Shown: positions 7,656 through 14,347, counted from the first letter of the stretch. The stretch is DNA of 16,144 nt from Pseudomonadota bacterium (GCA_023433775.1 JAEYTY010000024.1:1-16144); one strand, 5' to 3'. Program-made: numbers and translations. The notes: a model not told the origin generated them from the sequence alone.

Positions 7656-7718
7656 GGTGCTCCGAGACGCCTTTTGTCTCGAAATTTAAAAATGAGACGC
7701 AAGGCATCTCGGAGCGCC
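7656..7718. repeat. 63-bp inverted repeat with AT-rich loop
   Basis: Arms of 25 nt (7656-7680 and 7694-7718) match at 21 of 25 positions around a 13-nt A/T-rich loop. Each arm also holds an internal GAGAC/GTCTC-type hairpin, so the element can fold as one long stem or two short ones. It lies between pgk and the secreted-protein gene. It may be a palindromic intergenic repeat, a terminator, or both. Confidence 0.6.
7688..7710 (-). terminator. Possible terminator inside the inverted repeat
   Basis: On the minus strand GAGATGC-CTT-GCGTCTC (7694-7710) forms a 7-bp stem with one G-U pair and is followed by ATTTTT (7688-7693). It could end transcripts from the secreted-protein gene, whose stop lies about 250 nt upstream, and insulate pgk. 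The short 3-nt loop and the overlap with a larger palindrome lower certainty. Confidence 0.4.
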
Positions 7719-7778
7719 GGGATTTCTGGCGAGGGGAGTTTCCTAGGGGCGGCATTACTGCCGCAACCCATCTCCGAG

Positions 7779-7863
7779 CCCAGCCTCCTTGCGACGATGA
7801 AGAGGCCTCCCGACTGTCACCGGGCAGTTGATCGTCACAACTCCACCGCTGCCCGGTTGATGA
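7779..7863 (+). repeat. Direct repeat copy 1 (about 85 bp)
   Basis: It aligns without gaps to 8802-8886 with about nine mismatches over 85 bp (about 89% identity), same orientation, offset 1023 bp. A hairpin with arms CCGGGCAG and CTGCCCGG is intact in both copies, while the bases between the arms vary. This copy lies 97 bp after the stop of the secreted-protein gene. Confidence 0.8.
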
Positions 7864-7959
7864 GGCGAGTATGCCTGAGCTTTTTAGTGCGGGGATAAGT
7901 CGGCCAGATATGCGTGATGCAGATGCCGTGGATCGCTGCCAAGTGGCCCGGCAGCAGGG

Positions 7960-8697
7960 CTATTGAATTGTGCTCAGGACCGTGGCGATGAAGCGGCGTT
8001 CCATGGCGAGGGAGCGCTGGGCGAACATTGCGCCCGATTCCATCATCACCAGAGGCGAGGTTATTTTCACCTGGGTGGCGCGGCTGGCTTGAATGACTGT
8101 GCCGGCGGGAATTTTCTTCGCGTTGCGGGGCCCTGCATAGCCGCCCTGCCGATAGAAGATTGTGACGCGCGTATCGCCCACATGCGCGAAGACATTGCCA
8201 TTGGTGGCAGTGAGGGTTCCGAAGCGGTCGTGATTGCTCGCCGTGGTCCATTCAAACTGATAGCCGTTTCTGAACGGGCCATAGGCGGCGCGTTTGACCG
8301 ATGAAACGGACGAGGCGTCGCCGGAGAGATAGCTGGTTCGCATTCCGTCAGCCATGGTGCGGTTATAGGCGGTGCGGCCCTTGTCGCTGCTCGGGTCGGC
8401 CTGTTCGCAGGTGATGGTCATATCGAGGCCAGAAGTGACGAATTCATCCACGAAGGTGCCGATGGCGCCCTGGACTTGTCCTTCACTGGCAAATGTATGC
8501 TTGGTTTCCCCGCCACCGCCGCTGACCTTATGGGACCAGGACGGGTCGACGCCGATGGCGAAGCCGCAGCCACGAAGCGCGAGGAGCTGTGGGCGATAGG
8601 CCACGGAGGAGGGATCAAGGCTGACGACCTGCTGCGCATTGGCATGGCCGCCAAGCAAGCAGAGCGCGAGCAATGTGAGCGTTGCAAATCTGAGCAT
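7960..8697 (-). CDS. Secreted protein of unknown function
   Basis: I do not recognise a family. The 245-residue protein starts at the ATG at 8697, with a GGGGG ribosome site about 6 nt upstream; a longer frame reaches 8748 but would bury the signal peptide. Residues 1-21 are a clear signal peptide (LRFATLTLLALCLLGG then HANA, likely cut after A21), so the product is exported. The mature part has exactly two cysteines (C44 and C97), which may form a disulfide, a GGGG stretch at 60-63, no membrane helix and a mixed polar composition with several likely beta segments (YQFEWTTAS, TRVTIFYRQ). No enzyme motif is visible. It stands alone in the accessory block, flanked by direct repeats about 100 bp from each end. 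The codon and GC character is like the chromosome (one 60-base line counted by hand gives about 62% GC). Confidence 0.75.
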   Translation of the reverse strand: MLRFATLTLLALCLLGGHANAQQVVSLDPSSVAYRPQLLALRGCGFAIGVDPSWSHKVSGGGGETKHTFASEGQVQGAIGTFVDEFVTSGLDMTITCEQADPSSDKGRTAYNRTMADGMRTSYLSGDASSVSSVKRAAYGPFRNGYQFEWTTASNHDRFGTLTATNGNVFAHVGDTRVTIFYRQGGYAGPRNAKKIPAGTVIQASRATQVKITSPLVMMESGAMFAQRSLAMERRFIATVLSTIQ

Positions 8698-8719
8698 CGT
8701 AACCCCCGTTGTGCCGGGA

Positions 8720-8748
8720 GCTAAACGGTTCACAGCAGCGGAAATCAA
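8720..8748 (-). promoter_or_regulatory. Weak promoter candidate for the secreted-protein gene
   Basis: On the minus strand TTGATT (8743-8748) is followed by a 17-nt spacer and TTTAGC (8720-8725), 22 nt before the ATG at 8697. Spacing is ideal but the -10 box is poor (3/6), and the leader would be very short. Confidence 0.3.
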
Positions 8749-8801
8749 TCGCTTCTTTGGGGTTTGATTAATGGGGATGGCCGCGAGCGGACATAGTTGG
8801 C

Positions 8802-8886
8802 CCCAGCCCCCTTTCGACGATGAAGATGCCTATCGACTGTCACCGGGCAGTTGATCGCTATAACGCCACCGCTGCCCGGTTGATGG
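8802..8886 (+). repeat. Direct repeat copy 2 (about 85 bp)
   Basis: This is the second copy of the repeat at 7779-7863, in the same orientation, with the same CCGGGCAG/CTGCCCGG hairpin arms. It lies 104 bp upstream of the start codon of the secreted-protein gene, so the two copies bracket that gene almost symmetrically. Confidence 0.8.
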
Positions 8887-9022
8887 GAGGAAGAATAAGC
8901 AGATGGCTCTGGCCTGCTCTGCATCAGGCTTGTGGGACGGCGGAAGTTCCTACACGATGTCATGGTCGAAACGCGCAACACAGGCATAGCAACGCGCTTT
9001 TATCCGCTGCCCAAATAAGCAT

Positions 9023-9045
9023 ATCCTCGGATTATGCCCGAGGAT
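9023..9045 (-). terminator. Possible terminator of the toxin-antitoxin operon
   Basis: ATCCTCGG (9023-9030) and CCGAGGAT (9038-9045) form a perfect 8-bp stem with a 7-nt loop, 57 nt after the toxin stop codon. On the minus strand the following bases (ATGCTTATTTGG) are only moderately T-rich, so termination is plausible but not certain. Confidence 0.45.
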
Positions 9046-9102
9046 GACGGCAGGTGGGTGGGGAGCCTGGCCATTTAAGTACTAGAACTACAGGCGTCCC
9101 GG

Positions 9103-9426
9103 TCAACTCTTGAACAGTTCGGAATGGGTGCCGGTGCGGGTGAAAACGACCTTGGTGGGCGAGGCTATATAGATCAGCAGAAAATCGCCGCCGACGTGGC
9201 ATTCGCGGTGGTCGGCCCAATTTCCCTTCAGTTCGTGATCTTTCCACTCGGCGGGAAGTGGTCCCTTATTGGCGATGATCAGCAGCATGACCTCGCGCAG
9301 GCGCGTCATGTCATAGCGACCGGAGGCGGTTAGCCGGTCCCAATCTTTCTCGAACTGTTTGGCGTAGTCGGCCTTTCTCGGAAGCGCTGCGCGCTTGCTG
9401 CTAGCCGGCTTTTTTGTCGAGGGCAT
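9103..9426 (-). CDS. YafQ-type mRNA interferase toxin (RelE superfamily)
   Basis: The protein has 107 residues from the ATG at 9426, which lies inside the end of the antitoxin gene (26-nt overlap). YafQ toxins cut mRNA on the ribosome and are neutralised by a DinJ/RelB antitoxin. The signature runs DYAKQFEKDWDRL (20-32), KDHELKG (62-68), RECHVGGDFLLIY (74-86) and RTGTHSELF (97-105). By alignment to E. coli YafQ, the His residues at 64, 77 and 101, D81 and F105 occupy the catalytic positions; the usual Trp after the Asp is Phe (F82), a mild change. The basic 18-residue N-terminus is longer than in the E. coli protein. It is co-transcribed with the upstream antitoxin, and the toxin appears intact. 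Confidence 0.9.
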   Translation of the reverse strand: MPSTKKPASSKRAALPRKADYAKQFEKDWDRLTASGRYDMTRLREVMLLIIANKGPLPAEWKDHELKGNWADHRECHVGGDFLLIYIASPTKVVFTRTGTHSELFKS

Positions 9427-9682
9427 GGAACAGCTTGTCCGGCGATGCGTGCCCTTCATCATTTTCGGCCATCAGCTGGCGCGCCTCAAGCATGGCGGCC
9501 CTGGTTTCCGGGCGCGGCACTTTGAGCTCGAACGGGACGGCGTGCGTCTTGGCCACAATCGTCAGCGTGATGCGGATGAGGTCGGAGATGGTCAGCCCCA
9601 AATCATCAAGCACAAGGGTTGCCTCGTTCTTGATCGATTCATCGACGCGGGAGCGGACGGTGGCGGATGCGGCATTGGCCAT
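9401..9682 (-). CDS. RelB/DinJ-family antitoxin
   Basis: The protein has 93 residues from the ATG at 9682, with an AGGAG ribosome site about 7 nt upstream. The N-terminal half matches the ribbon-helix-helix DNA-binding fold of RelB/DinJ antitoxins: ATVRSRVDESIKNEATLVLDDLGLTISDLIRITLTIVA (7-44), then the family's PFEL (49-52) and PET (57-59) motifs. The C-terminal 30 residues would wrap the toxin. Such antitoxins bind their own promoter, and an inverted repeat at 9719-9740 is well placed for this. Its 3' end overlaps the toxin start, the common layout for coupled synthesis in type II modules. It is named by family only. Confidence 0.9.
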   Translation of the reverse strand: MANAASATVRSRVDESIKNEATLVLDDLGLTISDLIRITLTIVAKTHAVPFELKVPRPETRAAMLEARQLMAENDEGHASPDKLFHALDKKAG

Positions 9683-9717
9683 TTCACTCTCCTAAGTTGG
9701 CGTTCAATTTGGAGCAA

Positions 9718-9746
9718 TATGTAGCGCAATTGGGCTACATTTTCAA
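9718..9746 (-). promoter_or_regulatory. Toxin-antitoxin promoter with embedded operator
   Basis: On the minus strand TTGAAA (9741-9746), a 17-nt spacer and TACATA (9718-9723) make a sigma70-like promoter 36 nt before the antitoxin ATG. A perfect 7-bp inverted repeat, ATGTAGC-N8-GCTACAT (9719-9740), covers the spacer and -10 box. That is where an antitoxin repressor would bind to autoregulate. Confidence 0.55.
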
Positions 9747-9761
9747 TAAGCGACAAGCTGC

Positions 9762-10292
9762 TCATTCAGCCAGCGCAAACAGCCCCGGATAGTCCACCAC
9801 CAGCCTATCTTCATCCACCTCGATCACCGCTTCGAAATCGGCGGACTGGAAGCGGAAACGGGTTTCGTCGAGTTTTGTGTAGATTTGTTCGGAGCGTTTG
9901 AAGGTGAGGTCGGTGGCGTCGATCCAGGCCATGGCGAAGCTTGTGGGTTGGTCGGTCCAGTCGTGCCGCCAGAGGGGTAGGACATTGGTCATCGGGGTGG
10001 GCCAGATGTCGACGTCGATGCAGCCGCGCAGCGCCGGGATGGGTTCGGCGCGATCATCGGACCAGCCACCGGCGCCATCGGCGAAAAGTTCGAGCTGCTT
10101 GCCATCGGCGCGCTCAACTTTGACGGTACGGGTATGGCCGTTTTCATCGAGCTTGATGCGATAGAAGAGCCCGAAATCGGGGCCGATAATGGCGCCACGA
10201 ATGCGGGTGTCGCGGCCATTGGCAGTGACATGGGCGTGTTCGAACGTGTCGAGTTCGATGCCGTGCCAGCGGATGGATCGGTTGAGAAGCAT
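9762..10292 (-). CDS. Putative glycolipid-binding protein (DUF1089-like)
   Basis: The protein has 176 residues from the ATG at 10292; a GTG at 10304 would add four residues and has an equally plausible ribosome site. It resembles the Pfam Glycolipid_bind family (formerly DUF1089; P. aeruginosa PA1994 is the structural prototype, with a fold like lipoprotein carriers). Landmarks, counted from this start, are the early IRWHGIE, the YRIKLDENG segment, LRGCIDVDIWPTPMTNVLPLWR in the middle and DYPGLF near the end. The biochemical role of the family is unproven. There is no signal peptide, so it is likely cytoplasmic. It ends just upstream of the toxin-antitoxin promoter and begins 23 nt after the stop of the histidine phosphatase, so those two may be co-transcribed. 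Confidence 0.8.
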   Translation of the reverse strand: MLLNRSIRWHGIELDTFEHAHVTANGRDTRIRGAIIGPDFGLFYRIKLDENGHTRTVKVERADGKQLELFADGAGGWSDDRAEPIPALRGCIDVDIWPTPMTNVLPLWRHDWTDQPTSFAMAWIDATDLTFKRSEQIYTKLDETRFRFQSADFEAVIEVDEDRLVVDYPGLFALAE

Positions 10293-10315
10293 GTTGCCCA
10301 CCACTGAGTCACTCT

Positions 10316-10903
10316 CTAAACGGGAGGACTGTCCACAAAGGAAAATACGCCGTCATGGAGACGATAGAAGCCATTCTGTGGAACCGGCAGTTCCAGCATT
10401 TCTCGCCTAGACAGGCCTGCATAGACGCCCCGGATAATTCGTCCGAACAATCCATGTGATACAGCTATCGTCGGTCGGCTGACGTCCGCAAGCCATGCCT
10501 TGGCACGTTTACATGCGTCATCGAACCCCTCGCCGTCAGGTGAGCGGAAGTACCAGTCAAAAGCATCAGAACCGTCAAGATGGCCGGGGAACTCGGACTC
10601 GATCTCAAATTTGGTCATTCCATCCCATGAACCAACTGTAACCTCCATCAGTCGAGCATTTTCGATACTTGGTAATGCCAGCAGGCGCTGGACCCTTTTC
10701 GCGGTCTCGCGAGTTCTGCCGAGAGGACTGATCTGCATCTCAAATAACTGACCGGCGTCAGAAAGTTCTCGGTCAAGAATACCAGCGACGAAATCCGCCT
10801 GTTCGATACCGTTCGCCGTTAGTGGCGAATCTTTTTGGCCCTGAAACCGTCCAAGAGTGTTCCAGACGGTTTCGCCATGTCGCAATAGGTAGATAGTCGA
10901 CAC
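10316..10903 (-). CDS. Histidine phosphatase family protein (phosphoglycerate-mutase-like)
   Basis: The protein has 195 residues. The start is GTG at 10903, preceded by AGAGGA about 7 nt upstream, and the product begins STIYLLRHGET. The catalytic core of the branch-1 histidine phosphatases is complete: RHGE (8-11) with the phosphorylated H9, SPLGRTRETA (59-68) with R63, the acid E87, and VSHG (148-151) with H150. These proteins dephosphorylate varied small molecules or proteins, and the substrate cannot be predicted. The length and the lack of a long insertion argue against a true glycolytic mutase. Three 60-base lines counted by hand are 45-52% GC, against about 73% in a tkt line, so recent acquisition is possible. 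It follows the gap terminator and precedes the glycolipid-binding-like gene. Confidence 0.85.
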   Translation of the reverse strand: MSTIYLLRHGETVWNTLGRFQGQKDSPLTANGIEQADFVAGILDRELSDAGQLFEMQISPLGRTRETAKRVQRLLALPSIENARLMEVTVGSWDGMTKFEIESEFPGHLDGSDAFDWYFRSPDGEGFDDACKRAKAWLADVSRPTIAVSHGLFGRIIRGVYAGLSRREMLELPVPQNGFYRLHDGVFSFVDSPPV

Positions 10904-11016
10904 GAGGTGTTCCTCTCAACGATCTGGCACAACATGGACTGTTACATGAGCAAATAGTCACCGCAATTGGTGCCTGGATGCCGTTGTGAAGCAAGGTGTG
11001 CAACGTTGCGGAAACT

Positions 11017-11044
11017 AAAAAGGGCGCCCCGCGGGACGCCCTTT
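11017..11044 (-). terminator. Intrinsic terminator after gap
   Basis: On the minus strand AAAGGGCG pairs with CGCCCTTT, extended by an inner G-U and CCC/GGG pairs, and is followed by TTTTT (11017-11021). It starts 22 nt after the gap stop codon. It ends the tkt-gap unit and isolates it from the accessory block. Confidence 0.88.
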
Positions 11045-11066
11045 CGTAATCATATTCCAGACCGGA

Positions 11067-12074
11067 TTAGAGTGTCTTACCCAGGGCCACGGCAGTGTCG
11101 GCCATGCGGTTGGAGAAGCCCCATTCGTTGTCGTACCAAGAGAGGATGGAGGCGAAATTTCCGCCCATGACCTTGGTCTGGTCAAGCGCCATGGTCGAGG
11201 AATGCGGGTCGTGGTTGAAGTCGATGGAGACGTTGGGCTGGGTGGTATAGCCCAGGACGCCCTTGAGTTCGCCATCGGCATATTTTCTGACCGCAGCGTT
11301 GATCTCGTCGGCGGTTACATCGCGCTTGGTGATGAACTTGAAATCGACGCAGGAGACATTGGGGGTCGGCACGCGGATCGAAACGCCGTCGAGCTTGCCC
11401 TTCAATTCGGGGAGGACGAGGCCGATGGCCTTGGCGGCGCCGGTCGAGGTCGGGATCTGGCTGAGCGCAGCCGCGCGGCCGCGATAGAGATCCTTGTGCA
11501 TGGTGTCGAGCGTCGGCTGGTCGCCGGTATAGGAATGGATGGTGGTCATCATTCCGCGCTCGATGCCGAATTCCTTGTGCAGCACATAGGCGAGCGGCGC
11601 GAGGCAGTTCGTCGTGCACGAGGCGTTGGAGATGACCACGTGATCCTTGGTCAGCTGCTGGTGGTTGATGCCATAGACAACCGTGAGGTCTGCACCATCG
11701 CCGGGGGCCGAGATGATCACCTTCTTGGCGCCGGCCTTGAGGTGGGCGCTGGCCTTTTCCTTGGAGGTGAAAATGCCGGTGCATTCGAGCGCGATGTCGA
11801 CGCCCATGGCGCCATGCGGCAGGTTGGCCGGGTCACGCTCAGCCGTCACCTTGATCGGGCCGCGGCCCACATCAATGGTGTCGCCATCGACGGTCACGGT
11901 GCCGTTGAAACGGCCATGGACGCTGTCGAAGCGGAAGAGATGGGCATTGGTCTCGACGGGGCCGAGATCATTGATGGCCACGACCTCGATATCGGTGCGG
12001 CCGGATTCGATGATGGCGCGCAGGACATTGCGGCCGATACGGCCAAAGCCATTGATGGCGACGCGGACTGCCAT
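11067..12074 (-). CDS. gap: Type I glyceraldehyde-3-phosphate dehydrogenase
   Basis: The protein has 335 residues from the ATG at 12074, with AGGAG 8 nt upstream. It oxidises glyceraldehyde 3-phosphate to 1,3-bisphosphoglycerate with NAD(P) in the cytoplasm, or the reverse. The Rossmann motif is INGFGRIGR (7-15). The active-site block ASCTTNCLAP (151-160) carries the nucleophile C153, and H180 in TTIHSYT (177-183) is the base. SWYDNEWG (312-319) closes the cofactor site. Following the conserved N35-D36, the residues LGPVET resemble alphaproteobacterial homologues, and cofactor preference cannot be decided by eye. It lies 47 nt after tkt in the same direction, so the two probably share a transcript, and it is followed directly by a strong terminator. 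Confidence 0.96.
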   Translation of the reverse strand: MAVRVAINGFGRIGRNVLRAIIESGRTDIEVVAINDLGPVETNAHLFRFDSVHGRFNGTVTVDGDTIDVGRGPIKVTAERDPANLPHGAMGVDIALECTGIFTSKEKASAHLKAGAKKVIISAPGDGADLTVVYGINHQQLTKDHVVISNASCTTNCLAPLAYVLHKEFGIERGMMTTIHSYTGDQPTLDTMHKDLYRGRAAALSQIPTSTGAAKAIGLVLPELKGKLDGVSIRVPTPNVSCVDFKFITKRDVTADEINAAVRKYADGELKGVLGYTTQPNVSIDFNHDPHSSTMALDQTKVMGGNFASILSWYDNEWGFSNRMADTAVALGKTL

Positions 12075-12121
12075 ATTAGACGCTCCTAGGGCGGGAGTTA
12101 GGAAAGGGAGGCGAGGCTCTC

Positions 12122-14095
12122 TTACAACTGTGCGATGACGGCTTCAACAATGGCTTTGGGCGTAATACCAAAGAACTCATAAAGGTCTTCGATCTTGCCC
12201 GAGGCGCCGAAGCTCGACATGCCGACAAAGCGGCCCTTGTCGCCGAGCAGCTTGTCCCAGCTCATCGAGATACCGGCTTCGACCGCGACGCGGGCCTTGG
12301 CCTTGCCGATGATCTCGGACTTGTAGGCGTCGGACTGCTTGTGGAAGAGCTCGAGCGAGGGGACGGAGACGACGCGGGCGGAGATGCCCTTTTCTTCGAG
12401 CGCCTTCTTGCCATCAAGAGCAATGGCCACTTCCGAGCCGGTGGCAAAGATCACCGCATCGGCGTCGAGATCGCCGGCGAGGGTATAGGCGCCCTTGGCC
12501 GACTTGTTTTCCATCGCATATTCGGTGCGCACGGTCGGCAGATTCTGGCGCGACAGAGCCAGGATCGACGGGGTGGTGTCGTGTTCAAGCGCCAGTTGCC
12601 AGCATTCGGCGGTTTCCACCGCGTCGGCGGGGCGGAAGACCAGCAGGTTCGGAATGGCGCGCAGGGCGGCCATGTGTTCGACCGGCTGGTGGGTCGGGCC
12701 GTCTTCGCCGAGGCCGATGGAATCGTGGGTCATGACATAGATGACGCGCAGGCCCATCAGCGCCGAAAGGCGGATGGAGGGGCGGGCATAATCGGTGAAG
12801 CACATGAAAGTGCCGCCATAGGGGATCAGACCGCCATGAAGCGCGATGCCGTTCATGGCGGCGGCCATGCCGTGTTCGCGGATGCCATACATCATGTAGC
12901 GCCCGGCATAGTTGTCGGCCTGGAAGGGCTTGGTGTCGGGCGTGTTGGTGAGGTTGGAATGGGTGAGGTCGGCCGAGCCGGCCTGGGTTTCCGGCACGGC
13001 GGCGGTGATGACTTCGAGGGCCATCTGGCTTGCCTTGCGGCTCGCGACCTTTGGCTTGTCTTCGCTGAGCTTGCGCTTGTGCGCGTCCATGGCTTCGGCA
13101 AAGCCTGCTGGCAGTTCGCCGACCATGCGGCGCTCGAACTCGGCCTTGTGCTTGGATGCGGCGAGACGGGCCTGCCATTCGCCGCGGATATTCTGGCTGC
13201 GGGTGCCGGCGGCGCGCCAGGCGGAGAGAATGTGGGGCGGGATTTCAAAGGCGGGGTAATCGATGCCCAGCGCCGCCTTGGCACCGGCCAGTTCCTCGGC
13301 GCCGAGCGGAGCGCCATGGACCTTTTCGGTGCCAGCCTTCTTTGGAGCGCCGAAGCCGATGGTGGTCTTGGCGGCAATCAGGGTCGGCTTGGTGGCCTTG
13401 CGGGCCTTGAGCAGGGCCTTTTCGATGGCGTCCTGATCGTGGCCGTCGATCTCGATGGTGTCCCAGCCCGATGCCTTGAAGCGGGCGATCTGGTCGGTCG
13501 AGTCGGCGTTGGAGACGGCGCCGTCGATGGTGATGTTGTTATTGTCCCAGATGACGGTCAGCTTGTTGAGCTTGAGATGACCAGCAAAGGCGATGGCTTC
13601 CTGCGAAATGCCTTCCATGAGGCAACCGTCACCGGCAAGGCACCAGGTGTGGTGATCGACGAGGTCCGAGCCGAACTCGGCAGCGAGCTTGGCTTCGGCA
13701 ATGGCCATGCCGACAGCATTGCCGATGCCCTGGCCGAGCGGGCCGGTGGTGGTCTCGATGCCCTTGGCGAAGTGGTATTCCGGGTGGCCGGCGGTCTTGG
13801 AGTTGAGCTGGCGGAAATTCTTGATCTGCTCGATGGTCATGTCGTCATAACCGAGCAGGTAGAGCGAGGAATAGAGCAGCATGGAGCCGTGGCCGGCAGA
13901 CAGCACGAAGCGGTCGCGGTCGGGCCATTTATGATCGGCCGGATCGAACTTCATCACCTTGGTGAACAGCACAGTGGCGATATCGGCGCAGCCCATGGGC
14001 AGGCCCGGATGTCCGGAATTGGCCTTTTCGACCGCATCCATGGATAGCGACCGGATTGCATTGGCCAATTCGTTCTGCTGCGCTGTGTTCGTCAT
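12122..14095 (-). CDS. tkt: Transketolase
   Basis: The protein has 657 residues from the ATG at 14095 (MTNTAQQNEL), the normal length. The frame stays open far upstream, but that part is antisense to the DUF4164/zapA genes and unlike the family. Transketolase moves two-carbon units between sugar phosphates using thiamine diphosphate, linking the pentose phosphate or Calvin pathway to glycolysis. Seen in order are SGHPGLPMG (27-35), the cofactor region AGHGSMLLYS (67-76), GPLGQGIGNAVG (118-129), the thiamine-binding GDGCLMEG (155-162) with the downstream DNNN (184-187), TTIGFG (244-249), the catalytic-Glu segment GIREHGMAAAMNG, and HDSIGLGEDGPTHQPVEH of the pyrimidine domain. The ribosome site is weak. 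It is divergent from DUF4164-zapA and leads into gap 47 nt later. Confidence 0.96.
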   Translation of the reverse strand: MTNTAQQNELANAIRSLSMDAVEKANSGHPGLPMGCADIATVLFTKVMKFDPADHKWPDRDRFVLSAGHGSMLLYSSLYLLGYDDMTIEQIKNFRQLNSKTAGHPEYHFAKGIETTTGPLGQGIGNAVGMAIAEAKLAAEFGSDLVDHHTWCLAGDGCLMEGISQEAIAFAGHLKLNKLTVIWDNNNITIDGAVSNADSTDQIARFKASGWDTIEIDGHDQDAIEKALLKARKATKPTLIAAKTTIGFGAPKKAGTEKVHGAPLGAEELAGAKAALGIDYPAFEIPPHILSAWRAAGTRSQNIRGEWQARLAASKHKAEFERRMVGELPAGFAEAMDAHKRKLSEDKPKVASRKASQMALEVITAAVPETQAGSADLTHSNLTNTPDTKPFQADNYAGRYMMYGIREHGMAAAMNGIALHGGLIPYGGTFMCFTDYARPSIRLSALMGLRVIYVMTHDSIGLGEDGPTHQPVEHMAALRAIPNLLVFRPADAVETAECWQLALEHDTTPSILALSRQNLPTVRTEYAMENKSAKGAYTLAGDLDADAVIFATGSEVAIALDGKKALEEKGISARVVSVPSLELFHKQSDAYKSEIIGKAKARVAVEAGISMSWDKLLGDKGRFVGMSSFGASGKIEDLYEFFGITPKAIVEAVIAQL

Positions 14096-14175
14096 CGGGC
14101 GGACCGCTCTCTTGCAAGGCTTGAAATTGCGGGGGAAGCGGGGTTGCCAGCCTCCTCCCAAAGGCGGGTTGACGC

Positions 14176-14206
14176 TTAGCAGGTTCGGCCCTGCTGTCAA
14201 TGTCAA
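14176..14206 (-). promoter_or_regulatory. Possible tkt promoter with doubled TTGACA
   Basis: On the minus strand two perfect TTGACA hexamers lie back to back (14201-14206 and 14195-14200). A weak TGCTAA (14176-14181) lies 19 nt after the first. The -10 match and spacing are poor, so this is a candidate only. The rest of the 252-bp intergenic region (14096-14347) shows no gene. Confidence 0.35.
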
Positions 14207-14347
14207 CTCCAGCAAATCCGGCCAGTGACCGGGCCCGGGACGCAGTAAATTGGCGCTGGATGGCGCCTTTGTCGTGGTTGCAATGAGGGGCAGGGTGGGG
14301 CAGGCTGTGATCGCTGGAATCGACGCGCCTTGAGGGCAGTAGCGGCC

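Larger units (their letters stand above)
7504..7959. other. 456-bp gene-free stretch with repeats upstream of pgk
   Basis: No coding region that I can support lies here. It holds, from left to right, the pgk leader, a 63-bp inverted repeat (7656-7718), a small GCGGCA/TGCCGC hairpin (7750-7765), repeat copy 1 (7779-7863) and a GCTGCC/GGCAGC hairpin just after the stop of the secreted-protein gene (7935-7955). Small plus-strand frames cross it but have no ribosome site and no recognisable product. I did not find a convincing -35/-10 pair for pgk. Confidence 0.6.
8698..9102. other. 405-bp gene-free stretch between secreted protein and toxin gene
   Basis: It contains a possible promoter for the secreted-protein gene (8720-8748), repeat copy 2 (8802-8886) and a hairpin near the end of the toxin-antitoxin operon (9023-9045). 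Between 8887 and 9022 I see nothing recognisable. Open frames at 8745-8987 (minus) and 8820-9047 (plus) cross the repeat but have no ribosome site or family resemblance. Confidence 0.55.

Noticed and set aside
7504..7755. 84-codon N-terminal extension of pgk
   Set aside because: It lies beyond a good ATG with a ribosome site, has no family similarity, and runs through the intergenic palindrome.
7795..8886. CRISPR array
   Set aside because: Only two repeat copies, more than 1 kb apart with a gene between them, and no regular spacers or cas genes.
8745..8987. 80-codon minus-strand frame across repeat copy 2
   Set aside because: No ribosome site and no family resemblance; it overlaps the predicted promoter of the secreted-protein gene.
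7674..9047. Two small plus-strand frames (7674-7898 and 8820-9047) sharing the peptide DCHRAVDR
   Set aside because: The shared peptide comes from the direct DNA repeat. The differences between copies do not favour silent codon positions, so a structured DNA/RNA repeat explains it better than a conserved small protein.
11000..11009. GCAACGTTGC palindrome near the gap terminator
   Set aside because: Ten bases only, with no second site and no nearby promoter structure.
12341..14047. 568-codon plus-strand frame opposite tkt
   Set aside because: It is a shadow of the strong third-position GC bias of tkt, with no ribosome site or recognisable motif. The same applies to long plus-strand frames opposite gap (11202-12089), pgk (6679-7650), the Sel1 gene (3814-4581) and the OmpA-like gene (21-905).
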